The notes beneath the pieces are model-generated. The model saw only the letters and a list, made by a program, of their open reading frames with translations. It searched no databases and was not told where the DNA came from. Made by a program: the position numbers and the translations under genes. DNA of 64,000 nt from Hyaloperonospora brassicae (Eukaryota > Oomycota > Peronosporomycetes > Peronosporales > Peronosporaceae): NCBI GenBank assembly GCA_947650285.1, contig CANTFL010000496.1:88264-152263 (forward strand), written 5' to 3'. Within the stretch, counting starts at the first letter, position 1. Each line of letters starts with the position of its first letter. Positions 1-13,980 of this stretch are shown here, in pieces.

Positions 1-1990
1 GTTCGGTAAAAATACTATCTTTGATTTAGCTGATCTCTTTCGCAATCATCTGTCTGATGCGGTCCCAGTGACGCAGTCCCAGTCAAAATTTAATTTTAGG
101 CGAATGTTATTTAACATTAATATTTTATTATCCTGCACAGTTGTGGCAATGTCCAAATTTGGTGCGTTTATTATAATCGTCAGGCAACAGCGGCGTATCC
201 CATCTTGTTAAAGTGTGGTGCTGGTCGTCATGAGTATGACATATCAATATGGCTAAACCCCGATGCAATATAAACCCATGTCTGGTATGTTGTAAAGCCG
301 GATCTTGTCATACCCCTTGGATGTATGTTTCTCCCTTCAGTGATTTCGAATCCATGAATTTACACTTTTATATTCGCGCGTTGGTGTGGATACGATTCAT
401 CGTGGCACGAGAAAATCCGCCTACAACTTACCTGCAATGTCGACATTACCATCCTGCTTAGCCCTGCTAATCCTCCTCGAGGAAGGAATATCATGCCCGC
501 ACCGAGTGATCCTATTCCGGGTAGACCAGTGGTGATATTGCATGAGGGCGTAGGATGAGCCGCTCCACCCGTATACCCGTAGTTTGTGAAGAAGGACCTA
601 GAAGCGGAGGTCTAAACTTCGAACTTATCGAAAGAGCTCAGCGATTTTCTTACGCGACTGCGTTCGGTGGACTCGGCGAACACCCCGATTTCGGTAAAAT
701 TTGCCAATCGGATCTCAGCGATTTCGCCGATAACGCCGTATCGAATTTTCCGACCGGGACTTGTCGAGTCTCACCGACCTGAAGTCGATGATTTTAGCCT
801 ATAGGCACTTAACGATTTTCGTCGAGCTAGTTTTGCCGATTTTAGCCGACTTCGTTCGAAGGAATTGTCCTGCCCTAGGCCCCGACAACTTTAGTTTCTT
901 TTACCCTCGTGTACTGCCTGCTCCTCGGCATGACCCATTGTACCATTTGGACACCAACATCAGTCCGGATGGTCGTGCCGGCCTGCTTGGACATATCAGG
1001 CGCTGCGAGGCCAGACGTTACGCTGGGCCAAAAGGCGGTTTTGCTACGCGCGGCATTTAAGCATGGGCTGAGAAGGCGGACGATGACTCAATCACAATGA
1101 TTTTATGTGAGGAAGGGGGTCAAGCGGCTTGGATGAGGAGGCATCGTACTGCAAACTCCGCCTGGGTTTCAGGTCTACACGCATCCGCGGACTACGCGGG
1201 TTTTTATGCTAAATTTCTTTAAAGCTTACCTTGAAGGTAATGTTATGGCGATTGTTCCTCCGTGTGTGCTCATTCCTCAGTACATCGCGGAAAAGACGAT
1301 GCTTCTTCAAATGTTCGACTACTGTGAAAGAAAGATGGAACTCAGTATTATGAGTCTGGAACTGGTCAAGGGTGCCAGGTGGACCAGATACGACGCCGAC
1401 ACGAGCTGACTGGCTTACATTATACCGGATCAAGCAGCTGCTGCGAGCTGGAATGTCAAGACAATTTAATTTCGAGGTACGCGTCTTCAGATGTTGTGTC
1501 CAGCTACAATGGAGCGCGACGACATTACTACTCCATTGCGACCTTCTACTTCGCTTAGAAGACACCACTTGAAATATCTAGTCCACGTTTTATTAATATA
1601 TCGTTGGCAAGCTTTATTTATTCTATTTTGGAGTCCAGTGTATTCTATGCGGTGACATCCATGACTCGTGGATGCTCACACGGCTCAGAGATATAAAATT
1701 GATTTTTTTGGTGGCGACTCTCGACCCGTTTTCATTTCCCTATCAAGTAAAGCTTATTACGCGCATTGCGAACTCTAACACGGAGGTCTTCCTCTACCAT
1801 TATTGGCACTATCAACCTGTTCCCTGTTTCACCTGCAACTCGCCTTAACACTTGATTTTCAAGTGTAGCGGACGCAAAGGCGTTTCTCCCGTACAGCATC
1901 ACCGCGGGTTCACCGGTGTGTCAATTGCTCCATCTCACGGCAGTGGTTAAATAGAACCAACTTGGACGTTTCCGGTCGCCTGCAGCATTG
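1..1990. other. Anonymous sequence, no recognised gene
   Basis: Open frames are short (at most about 120 codons), overlap on both strands, and match no family I recognise. Between about 640 and 860 the plus strand is rich in recurring CGATTT and GCCGA words, which looks like old low-complexity or repeat-derived sequence. No tRNA, promoter or terminator could be supported. Confidence 0.4.
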
Positions 1991-4180
1991 CTTTGGACTG
2001 GCGGACAATTTGGTAGCGAACACGGAGAAGTCGAAAGAAGCTATGGACGAGGCCGCTCTGCTGAGTAAGGTCTCACAAGCACCTCCTCGTGCTGCTTAAT
2101 CTGGTGATGCCAGTGCTTCTCCTCTCGCGAGAAGTATGGCTGCTCGCGGCGGTGCTTCTCTCGTCCGTGGTTCGTCGATAAACGAGTGCTTTGATCCTAG
2201 CTCGAACAAGAGAAAGTGGTAAGTGCGTCCGTCGGCGGCGCCGTTCAGCAAAGAGACGATACCTGCTGTGCATTCACTCACGCGCTTGCAGTTCAACAAA
2301 ACTGGAGGCTCAAAAAAGTTGCCTTCTCCATAATCGATGGCTACTGCCCAGAACATCTTTACGACTACCGCCACAGAAAATGCAAACCAAACTCACCCGA
2401 ATAATGCAACGTGTCATCTCAATAACATTTCGACACAGTACAATACGCGTCAAAGCCCTTTACTCCCATAAAGGCAAACTAATAGCGCACTCAGGCTATT
2501 CGTAGACTAATATTTTTACTGCGTGGAGATTGTGAGGTCGCTGCATCAGTTCCAACTACTACCCGAGGGTTGACTCGTCGCTTCTTACGAACGCATTGTA
2601 GGATACGGTACTTGGGTCGGATCGATTACAAGTAGAGGCCGCATACCAAAAGGTCGGGAAACTTGCTTGCGCAGCCGCAGAGAAGAAGCGAGAGGCAGGA
2701 ACTACAAAATTATGCTACTTTAAGGATCACGCTCAGGCACCCGCAGAAGCTATTTCTACTGAGACACAGGGAAACTAGAGACCAGTTTGCTCGAAGAAGA
2801 CCGTAATTAATTACGGAAATTGGAGTACGAATACCGTACCGCAGATACTGTGTGGATTTGAGAGAACACGGATGCAACGAACGCAGAAATAACAATAAAA
2901 ACTTTATTCCCGCCGGTTGTCGAAGACCACACCGAAACAGAAGCGCGTGATCGACGTCAAGCTTCCGCGAGAGGATACAACTCCCCATAAGTTGCATATT
3001 GCGTTGGCGGAATGAAGGAAGAGAGCGGAGTTGGTCCATGACCCAGCGCTTTCTGGATTCTTACATTCGCCGCATACAGGATATCACAAGTGGGCCGACA
3101 GCGCCAGCACTTTGCACGGTACCATTCACAACGGAGTCTCGTCCAACAGGTTCGTCGCACCTGCAACCGACGGCCCTCCGGAGTAGAAACGGCAGCAGTC
3201 ATATGATTTCGGAGTTTCGATAGTAGAGAGCACGGTTGCGTGTGTGACAACATGTGCCTACATGACCTGAATGAAGGGGTTGTTACTCTGCTTCCCTGTG
3301 CCTCTAGTGTACATATTCGAGCGTACCTAGACAAGACGATCGAGGAAGGGCTTAACGCATCGTATGGAGTGTTCGATGCCCCCGGAAAGGGCCCCCTTAA
3401 TTTGATTAAACGTCCTGCCGCTGGCATGGGTGATCTATGTAAGCATGTAGCGGTCCGGTCACTGATGCACCACGTGTGCGCTTCCGACCCTCCCGACCAA
3501 ACTTTACGTGCAACTCGAGTGCTAAAATTCCCAGTGACCGCATCTGCTTCGGTGGCGGTTGCTGCTGTACCGGAGATTACGAAACCAATTGCAGCAAACA
3601 TGGCTGCGATTTGCCACTGGGTCAGGTATCTCAAATCATCAAAACAAAGTCCAACTGAGACGCCAGTTGGGCTCAAGGGATAAGTGGCGTGGATCACCAC
3701 GTGTACCTTGGACTTAGTATCCTCAATTTTGTTCAAACTTTTTTATTGGTCATCTCTTCTTGAAGCCAGGTAAATTCCAGTATTACTTTGTACATGCAAC
3801 CAACAGTGAATCTTAGCTGGTTGTGATCCGGCCTTACATCATACACGCCGATGCAAATCAACGCGATCTGTGCACGGGATGGGCCTCCACAATCGACGAT
3901 AAAACCGATCAGTACGATAGAAAAGGACGGACATATTTATGGTTGAAGACGATTCAGCAAACTACATCCTGCGTTTTTTTGCTCGATTGTCGTCGAACCG
4001 CTTGCTGACTTGGATCATTGTGAATTTCTTAACGTCCATTGTGTTGGCTATACCACCACTACAAAGCGGCGCGTGCGGCGGTCGTCAGCATTCTTTTCAG
4101 ACCTGCCACCTGGCAAACGGCACTTCACCTTATCTCTAGCGATAGTCAACACCTGGAATATTTGTTTTGATGGCGTCTAG
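1991..4180. other. Unresolved region upstream of the LINE; possibly LINE ORF1 remnant
   Basis: Lies directly 5' of the LINE ORF2 remnant, where an ORF1 (nucleic-acid-binding) would be expected. A plus-strand frame near 2050-2210 reads Ser/Ala-rich and then basic, interrupted by stops, and a Lys/Glu/Ala-rich stretch occurs near 2590-2700. No CCHC zinc knuckle could be recognised. Assignment to ORF1 is positional inference only. Confidence 0.2.
2957..3736 (-). other. Unrecognised 259-codon open frame
   Basis: Longest open frame in the first 30 kb. It carries a short hydrophobic Ala/Ile/Phe stretch around residues 42-60 and is Arg/Cys/Ser-rich afterwards, with no family signature. A 147-codon frame lies opposite it at 3240-3683 (+), also unrecognised. 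One of the two may be the shadow of an ancient coding sequence on the other strand. I see no start context, intron signals or paralogue that would settle which, and do not assign a function. Confidence 0.2.
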
Positions 4181-4210
4181 GGTGAGATAGGGGATGCATC
4201 GCCACGGATC

Positions 4211-5184
4211 ATGCCTCAAAAGAGTCGTAGACTTCTGGTGAATGAGTCCTTTCAGACACGCAACAATATCATTGGTATTATTTCGCATAATGTCGCGGGA
4301 TTCCCACGCATCCAGAACACTGCTCATCTTGGATTAATAACTTTTGCCAAAAATCAAGGGACCATCAATTTGGTTTTTCAACAGAAAATACGAGTAACTG
4401 TTGGTGAGTCGATAAATATAAAAAATATTTAGGACCCTTTTTGGTGTTTCACGCATAGGTGGGAACGCTTGTTGTGGTTCAATTCAGGGCACTCATTAGG
4501 CGAAGTGGCAATTTTTAAATAAATTCATACCCATCGAAAGCGATAATGGTTCCGTGGTCTGAAGAAAATTAGACGCCGCACTGTATAAATTCTCGGAGTC
4601 ACGCTCATGGGCGTGAAAGTTCTTGATTTCAACGTTAATGGCTCCAGTGTCAAATCTGAAACGGAGTCGATGTTTTAGAGCCTTCCACTTCTTCTACAAC
4701 AATATGACGGACATATGTTTGTTAGAGGGGACTTTAAATGTACATTGGAGCCGCGGCTCGATTGTTCCTTTGTATCACCACCTGATCAACACGATACTTT
4801 GGAGCTGCGACGGTTTCATGATCGAGCGCTGTTCAAACATGGTCTTGATGATGACATAGATATCACCGAGAAAAAATTTGCTGTATCGGCGTTTCAGGCG
4901 ACGACTCACCCCAATTCATCCAATCTGCTGAGCCATTTTCCAGCAAGTTCGCAGCTGCATCAGTGGTATAGGAGCTCTCGGAATGCAGATTGGATTTGAG
5001 ACGTTACTATGTCGGTACCTGGTCTTCTGCCGATGACAATGGTATCAGTATTTGGATCGGCGTGCCGCATCAAATTACACGTGTACAAAACCCGAGGCGC
5101 GTGTACACTATTCCTCGTTGTGCTCATGCGGCCTCACACAAAAACAAAAATTGCGACAGTTTCGCGGGAGCAGCTTTAAGCTGA
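4211..5184 (+). pseudogene. LINE AP-like endonuclease domain, broken
   Basis: The N-terminal block contains SHNVAGF (about 4283-4303) followed by NLVFQQKIRV, corresponding to the strand carrying the catalytic Glu in these enzymes; here that position reads Lys. A second block (4715-4999, another frame) has RGDFKCTLEPRLD, matching the GDFN metal-site motif with Asn changed to Lys. A third (4990-5184) has SADDNGISIWIG, matching the terminal SDH/ADH motif with His changed to Asp, followed by RVQNPRRVYTIP. At least three frame changes separate the blocks. The domain would nick target DNA in an active LINE; this copy lacks key residues and is dead. Confidence 0.65.
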
Positions 5185-5959
5185 CACGGCTATTTCTGTT
5201 CTGACGTCAAACTACATCGCTGCCCGCAAGGGTGACCGACTGGTCGAATGAATTGATGATGTATTTCGTTAATTTGTTGTAGCGACTACAAAACCTGCAC
5301 GTCAAGGCCTGACATAATGGTATCATCAGTGGCTGAGCCTTTTCTATGTCCCATGGGATGCTGCTCGACAGGTAGCGCGCACGCCTAATCCTCCATTTAG
5401 GTGATCATGAACATTGCGACCATCCTAGCATTCCCGATACTCTTGCGGAACATTAACGTAATTAGGAAGTGTCGACGGATATGGCATCAAACAAAGAAAG
5501 AGCGCTTTCTCGTACAGCATACTTACAAGCCTTGAGAGACGTCTCGCCGTTTTGACGCCCGGATATCATCAAGGTTAAAAAACACCATCATGATTTGAGG
5601 CGGGAAAGCAATATCCGTGCCAAATGGGTCCAAAAATTGGCTGATGAAATGGCCGGCGTCTGGTATCGTAGTATGAAACTTTCTTTTGCCTGTCCCGAAG
5701 CTACTGCCGCGTTCATTTTCCGGGCTACCTCTACGTACTGAGTTAATGACTTTACTGTGACGTCGGAATTTTTTGCGACGATGCGAGTGCGGCTTGAAAG
5801 AGGTAAAACCTTTGTAAAGCTGCTGGGCCGGAGGAAATAAACCACCCGATTCTACACTGATTACGCGTAAGCCTTCTGTACTATACTCGCCACATATTAT
5901 ACGTGCAGCGTGTGTCCAGCGTCCTTGAATTAACTAAACTTGTAGTGTCTGAAGACATA

Positions 5960-6870
5960 TTCAGCCTCCGCCGTGCCGCATGACTATCGTTTGATCGCTT
6001 TCCTTAACATTGACAACATGCTATTTACCAAGGTTTTAGGTGTTTCGGGTGCGGCATTTGCTGTCACATCTCGTTCTGCAGACTCAAGTTTGCTTTGTTA
6101 CGCAGCATTCAATTCATACAGCTCTTGTCATTTTCGCGGCGGTAGGAAAAGCTGCAAACTTTGAAAATCTGTATGATCCATTTTCCCTTCTTATAGATAA
6201 TACAAAGGGGTACGACACGATTCAACGTCCATCTCTAGTTTTGTCGCTTATATAGATTGGATATTCACCCTAATTAGTTTCAGTGTGGCAGCTATTGACC
6301 GCGGCACGTCGTGCCGTTTTCTCGTGAATTCGTACTGCTCTGGTCTACGTGCGGACAATTGTGGTATACCGGTAAGGATGTCCCCTTTGCCATTTCTCTA
6401 TATTCTTGCCCTCGATTGTGTCTATTGGGTGCTTCACAAGCGAGAGTTATTCGGGGGGCGGGGGTAACTATCACACCTGGAAGGACAACTATTAGGATAA
6501 AAGGCTCGGGCTATGCCGACGAAAAAGCTAACTTTTTTTGAGACCCGCCTGCAATCAGACCGGTTAGACGAATTTTTGATTTTTTCGCTCATGTGACAGG
6601 TCTCCGGACATCTAGGTCGAAAACAATGATCATCGAGCTGGAACCTCGCGGATCATATTTACCTTTAAGCATCTGTGGTCTCACTTGGCAGGCTCCCGGC
6701 TACTCTTGCAGTTACCGTAGTGTTCTGCTGCGACAACAGGATGTTATTGCCGACAAGTAGAATAAGTGCATCCGGAATAACTGGAGCCGACTTTCTTTCG
6801 GACACGGAAAGACTCACACGGTGAATCAATGGGATCAGCTCTCCAGTGCTATCGCTGGTTTCTAAATTAC
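5960..6870 (+). pseudogene. LINE reverse transcriptase domain, broken
   Basis: At 6285-6467 the plus frame reads RGTSCRFLVN, then LRADNCGIPV and PFLYILALDCVY, which corresponds to RT blocks with the NGIRQGCPLAP-type turn. The catalytic YADD box is at 6512-6523 but reads YADE, so one metal-binding Asp has become Glu. Downstream, KTHTVNQWDQLSSAI near 6810-6860 fits the thumb region. The segment between 5200 and 6280 is too shifted to follow. Confidence comes from several collinear motifs rather than any continuous frame. Confidence 0.7.
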
Positions 6871-7545
6871 GTTTTCATAACGGCACTGGTGGCCTTCTCT
6901 TGCAGTAGTTACCCATTTGTACAGATTTTTAAATGACTCTTTATGGGGCTTCCACAATCGCAATTTATCATATACATGAGTCCCTATCGGAATCGTCTAC
7001 TTTACCAATTCATTAGGGGGATTTGCGTTACCTTGTATTCGGACGGAATCGATTACGTGGCGAAAACATCTGTTGGAAAATAGACAGCTACTATTTATTT
7101 AAGATCCTAATTGATTGTTATTTACTCTGAAAATAAATGAGTCGAGTCTGGCATGCAGTATGCCTTGATTGACGATAGACACGTATCCTCAAAATTTATC
7201 GACGCTCTGGATAATCGGGTTTAAAAGTGTGAGAATTTTTTCGGCTATTCGTAATCGCCAAGCTGCGGTCAAGGAGGTCTGTAGACGTATCTTCTTATTT
7301 ACACCGAGAGCCGCAGTCGCCTATAATGAAGAAGGAATTGTCACAATAGATGTTCGGCGTATACTTGACGGCATATTGCTCAAAGGGAGCGTGCTTAAGT
7401 AGTGGTTTCGGGGCGACAGGATCACCAATTTCTTTTCCACGCCACGCTTAAGTATATGTCGTGCATGCGGGATCGTAAGGATACGACATAGATATTAAAC
7501 GGAGACACCTTTGCCATGGGATTGAATTAACTTGGCTGGACAATG

Positions 7546-7680
7546 ACATGGACGACCCTGCAGACTGGCATTGCCATATTCTATCCTACGCGTTACATGG
7601 CGACCCAGTCTATGACGAAGCGACGGTATTTCATATCTCTCTGACTCGCTCTTCTCTACAATTTCTCGTTTCTAATAATA
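7546..7680 (+). pseudogene. LINE ORF2 C-terminal scrap
   Basis: The plus frame from about 7552 reads DDPADWHCHILSYALHGDP then VYDEATVFHI, resembling the C-terminal part of Phytophthora L1-type ORF2 as I remember it. It lies about 0.7 kb after the RT thumb, the right order for the family. No zinc-finger or RNase H signature was recognised. The frame at 7766-7975 may continue the element, but I cannot support that. Confidence 0.4.
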
Positions 7681-10600
7681 TTAGGCGCTGAAGTTTGGGA
7701 TATTAATTGCTTACTTAACGCATGTCCAATAATTTCAATATTTACCTTTCTCTAGTGAAGGTTCATTGCTCCAGGATTTTGATACATGCATGAAATGTGA
7801 GGTGCGACCTGTCTCGTCGATGGCGGTTTGCGATATGACCGCGTCCTTATCCGGTGGGAGTTCTGTCTACTTCGGCGCTAATCCAGTGCTCACGCAGGTG
7901 GTCCACACGTGGGCCGGAGTTGACGGACCCGACGAAGGAGACGAAAACAGCTTATCTCCCGGCGGCGGTGTATAAAAAAAAACTGAACTCCTAGATAAAC
8001 GAGTTTCATAGGATGAATTACACATGACACCGGAAGGTTCGCCATTGATCACATGGATCGATATTCGACGAAAACATGCGTCTTTTCCGATAAAAACTTA
8101 AACACTATATCGTCTGAATGGCATAGGTTTCCCGCTCAGGAATAGAGCGAAGCAAAATATTTTGTGCCCCGTACCTAAGTGTGCGGGTGCCTTTCTAGTA
8201 CAAGCAAGACAAATCTTTCGGACATTTCCTAGATCACTAAGACACTAGGTGTTTCTATTTGATCGGTAGGGATGGCAGGGTACTTTTCATTAGCTGACTT
8301 GCATGTTAGGTTTTTCGGTCCGTACTTTCCGGAAATTTTGCATAAAGCCTACGATGTTGTCAAATCGTATATGGATACAAGGGATAATTCATCGAAAGAT
8401 ATCAATGCGGTCTTCTCGTAAGATAGTGCACTGTAGCGTTTTTTTGTATTACTGACATATTCAGCCATTAGGGTTGAGCGCCTCCGCCGCATGAAAGGCT
8501 AATCTTTATCACAGGAGGAGGACACAGGTAGTGCCACGAATATCTATCGCCGGTCGGTATCGAGGTTTCGTGTATTTATCTACAATACCGACATGGGGGG
8601 CGGGCAAGTGCTTGCTCAGGTACGGTCAGCCTAAACTTATTTTATTATCTGCTACGCCGAACTTCCTCCATTGCAAGTACACCCTGTCGAACAGTGCCCA
8701 GGAGAGTTGTACCCTCTCTTCTTCGATATAGGATCCCGCGGAATTTCAGGTCCAGGCAGCGCTAGATCAATTATTGTCCGAGTCAACGTTTCGACGCATG
8801 CCGCATGCGTTTTGTGGGTAGCGAGCGTGTCCGATGGCTCTGCGGCGACCACTTAATATATCGCTGAAGACTGGAGGCTCGCTCACGGTCTTTTACAAGC
8901 CATGAAAAAAAATTACTTTTCTCACCCCTGCATGTCATTGGGAACAGTGCGCTTGTGCTTACGCAATCCGAACACGACACCCTCCCCCAAGCTAAAAAAG
9001 GTGCGACTGTTCACCGAAAAGAACGCCATCGCTAAAAAAATTCATGTCTCTATGTGGGGACATCACTATCGCACCGACAACAAAATAAAGGTTTGACTGG
9101 AGAATATCGTTATGGATTCAGTAGCTTCGGTTCAAACGCACGCTACTTATAACACAGGTTTGGTCTATGAGGTATGAGTTGTCTTGATTCTGATGTCAAT
9201 CATTATTTTAGGCCTCTAGAACAGGCCAGTATGCCAAACAGGGCCACGTACTGACACCGAGAAACCTGACCATCGCAATATACGAGACTGCGTCGGCGTT
9301 GTGATGTCTGCTATCTAGTGCTACCTAGAACATAGAGTAGCGGTACCCTCGGTAAATGGGTCGCCGAGTGACAGAATATGGCAGGTCGTTCGCGTACCAC
9401 AATACAACTCATCTTCTCGAGCTTTCACTCCTTGAGCTATTATTATATGCGCATGTGGACCGAATTCCGCCTTTTCAATAATCAGTGAAATACCGACGTT
9501 CCATAATTACGAGCGTTATTCCCACTATTCGGTGTTAGACCACCCTGAAACGGTTAAAGAATGGCAAACGTACATAATAGTGGGTCATTCTTTCTTGAAT
9601 TGGGAATCATTGAACTTCTGATGAATTATGGACCTAACAAATACGCGCGAGAATGTTTGGAGAAAGACGAGCTGCGGCACACTGGCGCATTCATTAAATG
9701 AGCAGCGATAGACCATCGTTCCATGCAAACCTCACTCCCCGATATAATAATATCCGCTAAGTATTATAATATATATCCCTGGGCTGCGATTAGTACAAAA
9801 TAGTTTGTTTTAACCCCTTCTCCGTGATCGCAGCTAGGATAATCGTTAGTCTTTTCCGCGTACTTGATAAGGCTTATGCGACAGCGAAGAATGAATGTTT
9901 GGCGCGAGGCCTGCAAGTTAGTAAAGTGTCGCCAGATTTAATTCTTTATTTTTCGAAGCTGTTATATCACCTATAGCATGAGAACAAATACCCAGGCCTA
10001 GAAACACGACCGACAGCCATAATGATAGTTAGAAAATAAAACTCGATGCTGAACGTTGCTGATGATTTTAATGCCGTTTCAAAAAAATGTTTCAAGTTTC
10101 GCAAGCGCGTGACCCATTGGACTTCAAGTATTTTTCTTTACATTAGGCGCATCCCACGTATCTCGTCGTGTTGCCATGGTGAAATACACAAATTTTGAAC
10201 TGGTTAATGGTTGTAGGCCAAATTATAGAAAATTGAAAAAAACATTATTGCATCACCTTTACTTCAGATGACGTGTAAATCGCTTGACAATGCTGGGCAC
10301 GCGAGGCAGACGGTGCGCTCCTGTAAACACCCGTTGGGCTTTTTAAAAAAGCTGATAGTGTGTGCCTCTCAAATCCCCGCTTTTGGAAAGGAGGAGACCA
10401 GCAATCTAAGAGGCTTGGTAAATTGCAGCGCAAAAACTTAGACGCAAATAGAAAGTCAATCGGGCAAGTGCGCAACTTTGCCGAATGAATGATTGTACCT
10501 CTTAAAGCTCTTAAACTCCGCCTACTATATATATGGCAATAAAACAATTTAAGAAGATCCTTGATCATGGTAAAAACATTTATGGAAAACTAAAGCGCTA

Positions 10601-13600
10601 GATGGCCAGAATGAATATTTTGACGACTATATCTTACGCTTTGCGGAAATTTAGCTAATAATGATTAGCCTCATGTATTCGTTTCCTTTAGCTCATTATC
10701 GACCATGTCTTATGCAGGGTTATCTTCAGCAAGGTCTTTAGCATCCACAGGTCATTGACAAGACCTTTTTGCGAATCTTAAACCCTTTCTTCTCAGACTT
10801 CTTAGAAACGCGCATCAATGACTTTAGCAGAAATTTTATTTCCGATTTGTAAGAGAGAAATTGATCTGTAATACATCGAGTCATTCAAGGTGTACTAAAT
10901 TATCACAAGAATTATTTTTTCTTAGCACGAATACGGCATTAAGGTCATGTAAGAGCTAATTTGCTTCAGGCAATATCTCTAGTAGCACAACACATTGATT
11001 GGCGCCTTAAATAGCATAATTCAATCAATCCAACCCCAATATTTTATGCCTATTTCAATTTAAAATCGCCTGACTAATTTTTTTATAGATATCAAACACA
11101 AAAGATTTACACTATTGCCATCATTCACGCGTAAAGTAAAAGAATTGTAAACGATGCCGTCAGAAACAAGACGGAGAGGCAGAAGGATGGTATTTAATAA
11201 TAACGTCTAAATAAGTCTTCTAATTTATCACAAACGAATTTAACGCCGACATAATCTTCGAAGGAATATTTATCAATTCGTCGTATAGATTTGAAATTTC
11301 TCTAACACTCGGACACTAATGCTCGCTTAAGTTTTACCGAGGCTGTTTTACAATAATTATCCTTCAATCGTTTTACCAGCCCGTTAAATAGATTTTCCAA
11401 GGATCCTAAACCTTAGCGGCCAGTACATTTTGTCGCGTGAAAACGTTCACCTTACTCTGCACATTTGTACTATGGGATTTATTACTTTTTGCTAGGCTTG
11501 TCTTGTTGTATAAAGTGCTTCTTAACGTTAATAAGAAGCTGTCCTGTACGGTATCTATACCTTTCGGAATTATGGGCATCCCGTCCTGCCCCGGTAGAAG
11601 TGTAAAAAAATTACACTAAAACGTTGTCAGGATGAATTGTATTAAAAAAGGTAAATGCAAGGCGATAAACCCAACTTAGCCAAGGAAGGTTTATGGGTGT
11701 CAGATAGGTACAAGCACAATAGCTGATGGTATTATTGGACGTGCAACTCGTCTACTAAAACATTGAAAAATTGTTTATCACACTTTATCCACGTAAATTC
11801 GTTCAATTCTTCAACGTCTACCGAAGCACGGAGAGAGCGTATGTTTTCTAAAATAGATCATCCACTTAAATTTGAAACAATGTGCAATAAGCCGCTTCAA
11901 TCTAAATTACCTAAGCTGTTTAGTTTGGGATTTTTAAATACCGATAAAATTTTTGTCTAGAAATGTACCTTTCTGCTAGCTTGGCCACTGTCGAAATGGT
12001 ACTGAACCGCGTATGATATGCAGAACAACTTTGTATAAAAATTAGAAATAGGCGAAATTAGTCAACGTCCCATGCGGTCACTCTATTCATCTAAAATTCC
12101 AATATACCAGTGAAGGGTCGATGCATCAATAATTGAATTTCATAAAAAGCAACCCTCTCGTTCGACTCCGATTAATGATCCAGCAAGACATGCACATCGT
12201 TAAACAGTTAATAGGCACCCTTAGGGACGAGTCCACGTCTCCTCTAAGTGAGCACTCCGCTGCTACTACTGATGTGCATATGCTGGACGGTACAGACCAG
12301 CGGGAGTTCGCATACTAGTATTCAGCTCAAATTCTACAACTAGCCGATATCCTTGTAAATTATGTGTTTTAAGCCCTGTAAGCCAGCATCAAATTTCTAG
12401 GCACCCTTACTCTTTATGCGGACAAATTTAGGTGTCATATATCTTTTCCGTCCATGTGCATATGCTAATTTAAGAGGCTATTTGACAATCTGTTGATTGG
12501 CTGAACAAATTATGCTGCATTAATTAATGAAGGGGGCTCCGCATGCCATGCCTTGACGCCGCGTAAGCGATAATCGTGAGTGTAATTTATAATACGTCGT
12601 GTTTGTGATAAAAATTGAGCCTTGAAACTGTGTTCGTTCTTCACGCCTTTGGGTGACGCAAAAGCGCCTATCGGTTCCCTTGGACTACCTTCAAACTAAA
12701 AAGCGCCCGAACCTCATTTTTATATAGACAAGACTACATGAGGAGATGCGCAAAACAATCCGTAATTACCCGAATCCTACAATTTTAGTTTGGTTTGTTT
12801 TTAAACGCGTTTGTACGAAGACTTACCCCCTCGTATGGGGATTAGCGGATAAACTGAAGAATGTTTATACATACCCACTTAGAATTGATTTGTAAGTTAA
12901 TTTGTTGCAATTTATGACCAGTCTCGCGTAACCACATTTCTCCGTCCAAACTGCAGTATAAGGTATTATGCGCACGAGCTTAATGATTAAACAAATTTGT
13001 CAGGGGATCTAAAGCTTGATTTTGGCTAAAGATTTCTAGATCTCCTTAAGCCGTATCCTCCTAGCCGTCGATGCTGTTAGATACAACGGAAACGAGAATC
13101 ATACCAAATCCGGACAATCGTCCTGTGGGTATGCCAGAGATGTGACCAGAAGGTTTGGTCAAATTTGGCATGTCCGAGAATAGATATTTTGCGATGGATA
13201 AAGTCGGCAGCATGACTTGTCAGTAAGATTTTGTGGATGTAAATTTGTTCAAGCATAATGGCAAATGCTGACCGAAGATGAGTAATCGTTGTCTAGCGAA
13301 ACGTTTGATCGTCTGTACCATTTTACGCTCAGCAACCCGGAGTATTTTTGACTGGATATCGGCGAGCGTTAAGTCAATTATGAAGCAAACGGCAATTTGG
13401 TGCTCGACGAATTCGAGTTTGGCAAACTCGAGGTCGGCGAGCTCACGTTGTAGCGCTAGGCGATAAAATATCGAACGGCTGTAGCGATATGGTATTTTTT
13501 ATGATGGACTAGGAGGAGAACAGAGAGTCACTCGAACTAGCCCTGCGATATGGCGAAGAGATCTACTGATACAGTGCCGAAAATGCTTGGTCTAAGACAC

Positions 13601-13980
13601 GCACAGCTTAAATCAGTCCATGTGCCAACCAGATGAAGCCCGCCGTCGCACTTCGAGAGGCATACCCAGAAGAGGAATCGATTGGTAAACCCAAATCATT
13701 TACGAATGCCGAATGCATGAACGCTCGCTAACAGCAATTTAAGTAGTCTCGTTGCCAACAAGCCGGTTGGCTTCGGTGACAGGGACCATTAAAGTGTCGT
13801 TAAAGACAAGCCGGTGGCCGTTAATAGCATAGACTTAATTTTTAAACATTGCTTAAGTATCAAGCCGGTGGTTCTTAGCCGCGCAAACCTTAATTTTTCT
13901 AGCATGGCTACGACTGCGCCCATTAAGCTGTAAAGTACGTAAAGCGTCGGCTACAAACGTTGTGTGTATATTCACTGAAA
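7681..13980. other. Gene-poor, AT-rich sequence; nothing recognised
   Basis: Frames are all under about 110 codons and have no family signature, including 8531-8731 (+), 8902-9096 (+), 10245-10568 (-) and 13278-13466 (+). Base composition becomes clearly AT-rich beyond about 9.1 kb. This is consistent with very old, mutationally saturated repeats. No RNA gene could be supported. Confidence 0.5.

Larger units (their letters stand above)
4190..7680 (+). mobile_element. Decayed L1-type LINE (ORF2: endonuclease, RT, C-terminal part)
   Basis: Three blocks in the order expected for a LINE ORF2 occur in the same orientation: an endonuclease-like block (4211-5184), an RT block (about 5960-6870) and a C-terminal block (about 7546-7680). 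The reading frame is broken by many stops and shifts. Residual protein similarity is to the L1-type elements I know from Phytophthora. No poly(A) tail or target duplication was identified, so the outer limits are estimates. Confidence 0.7.
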
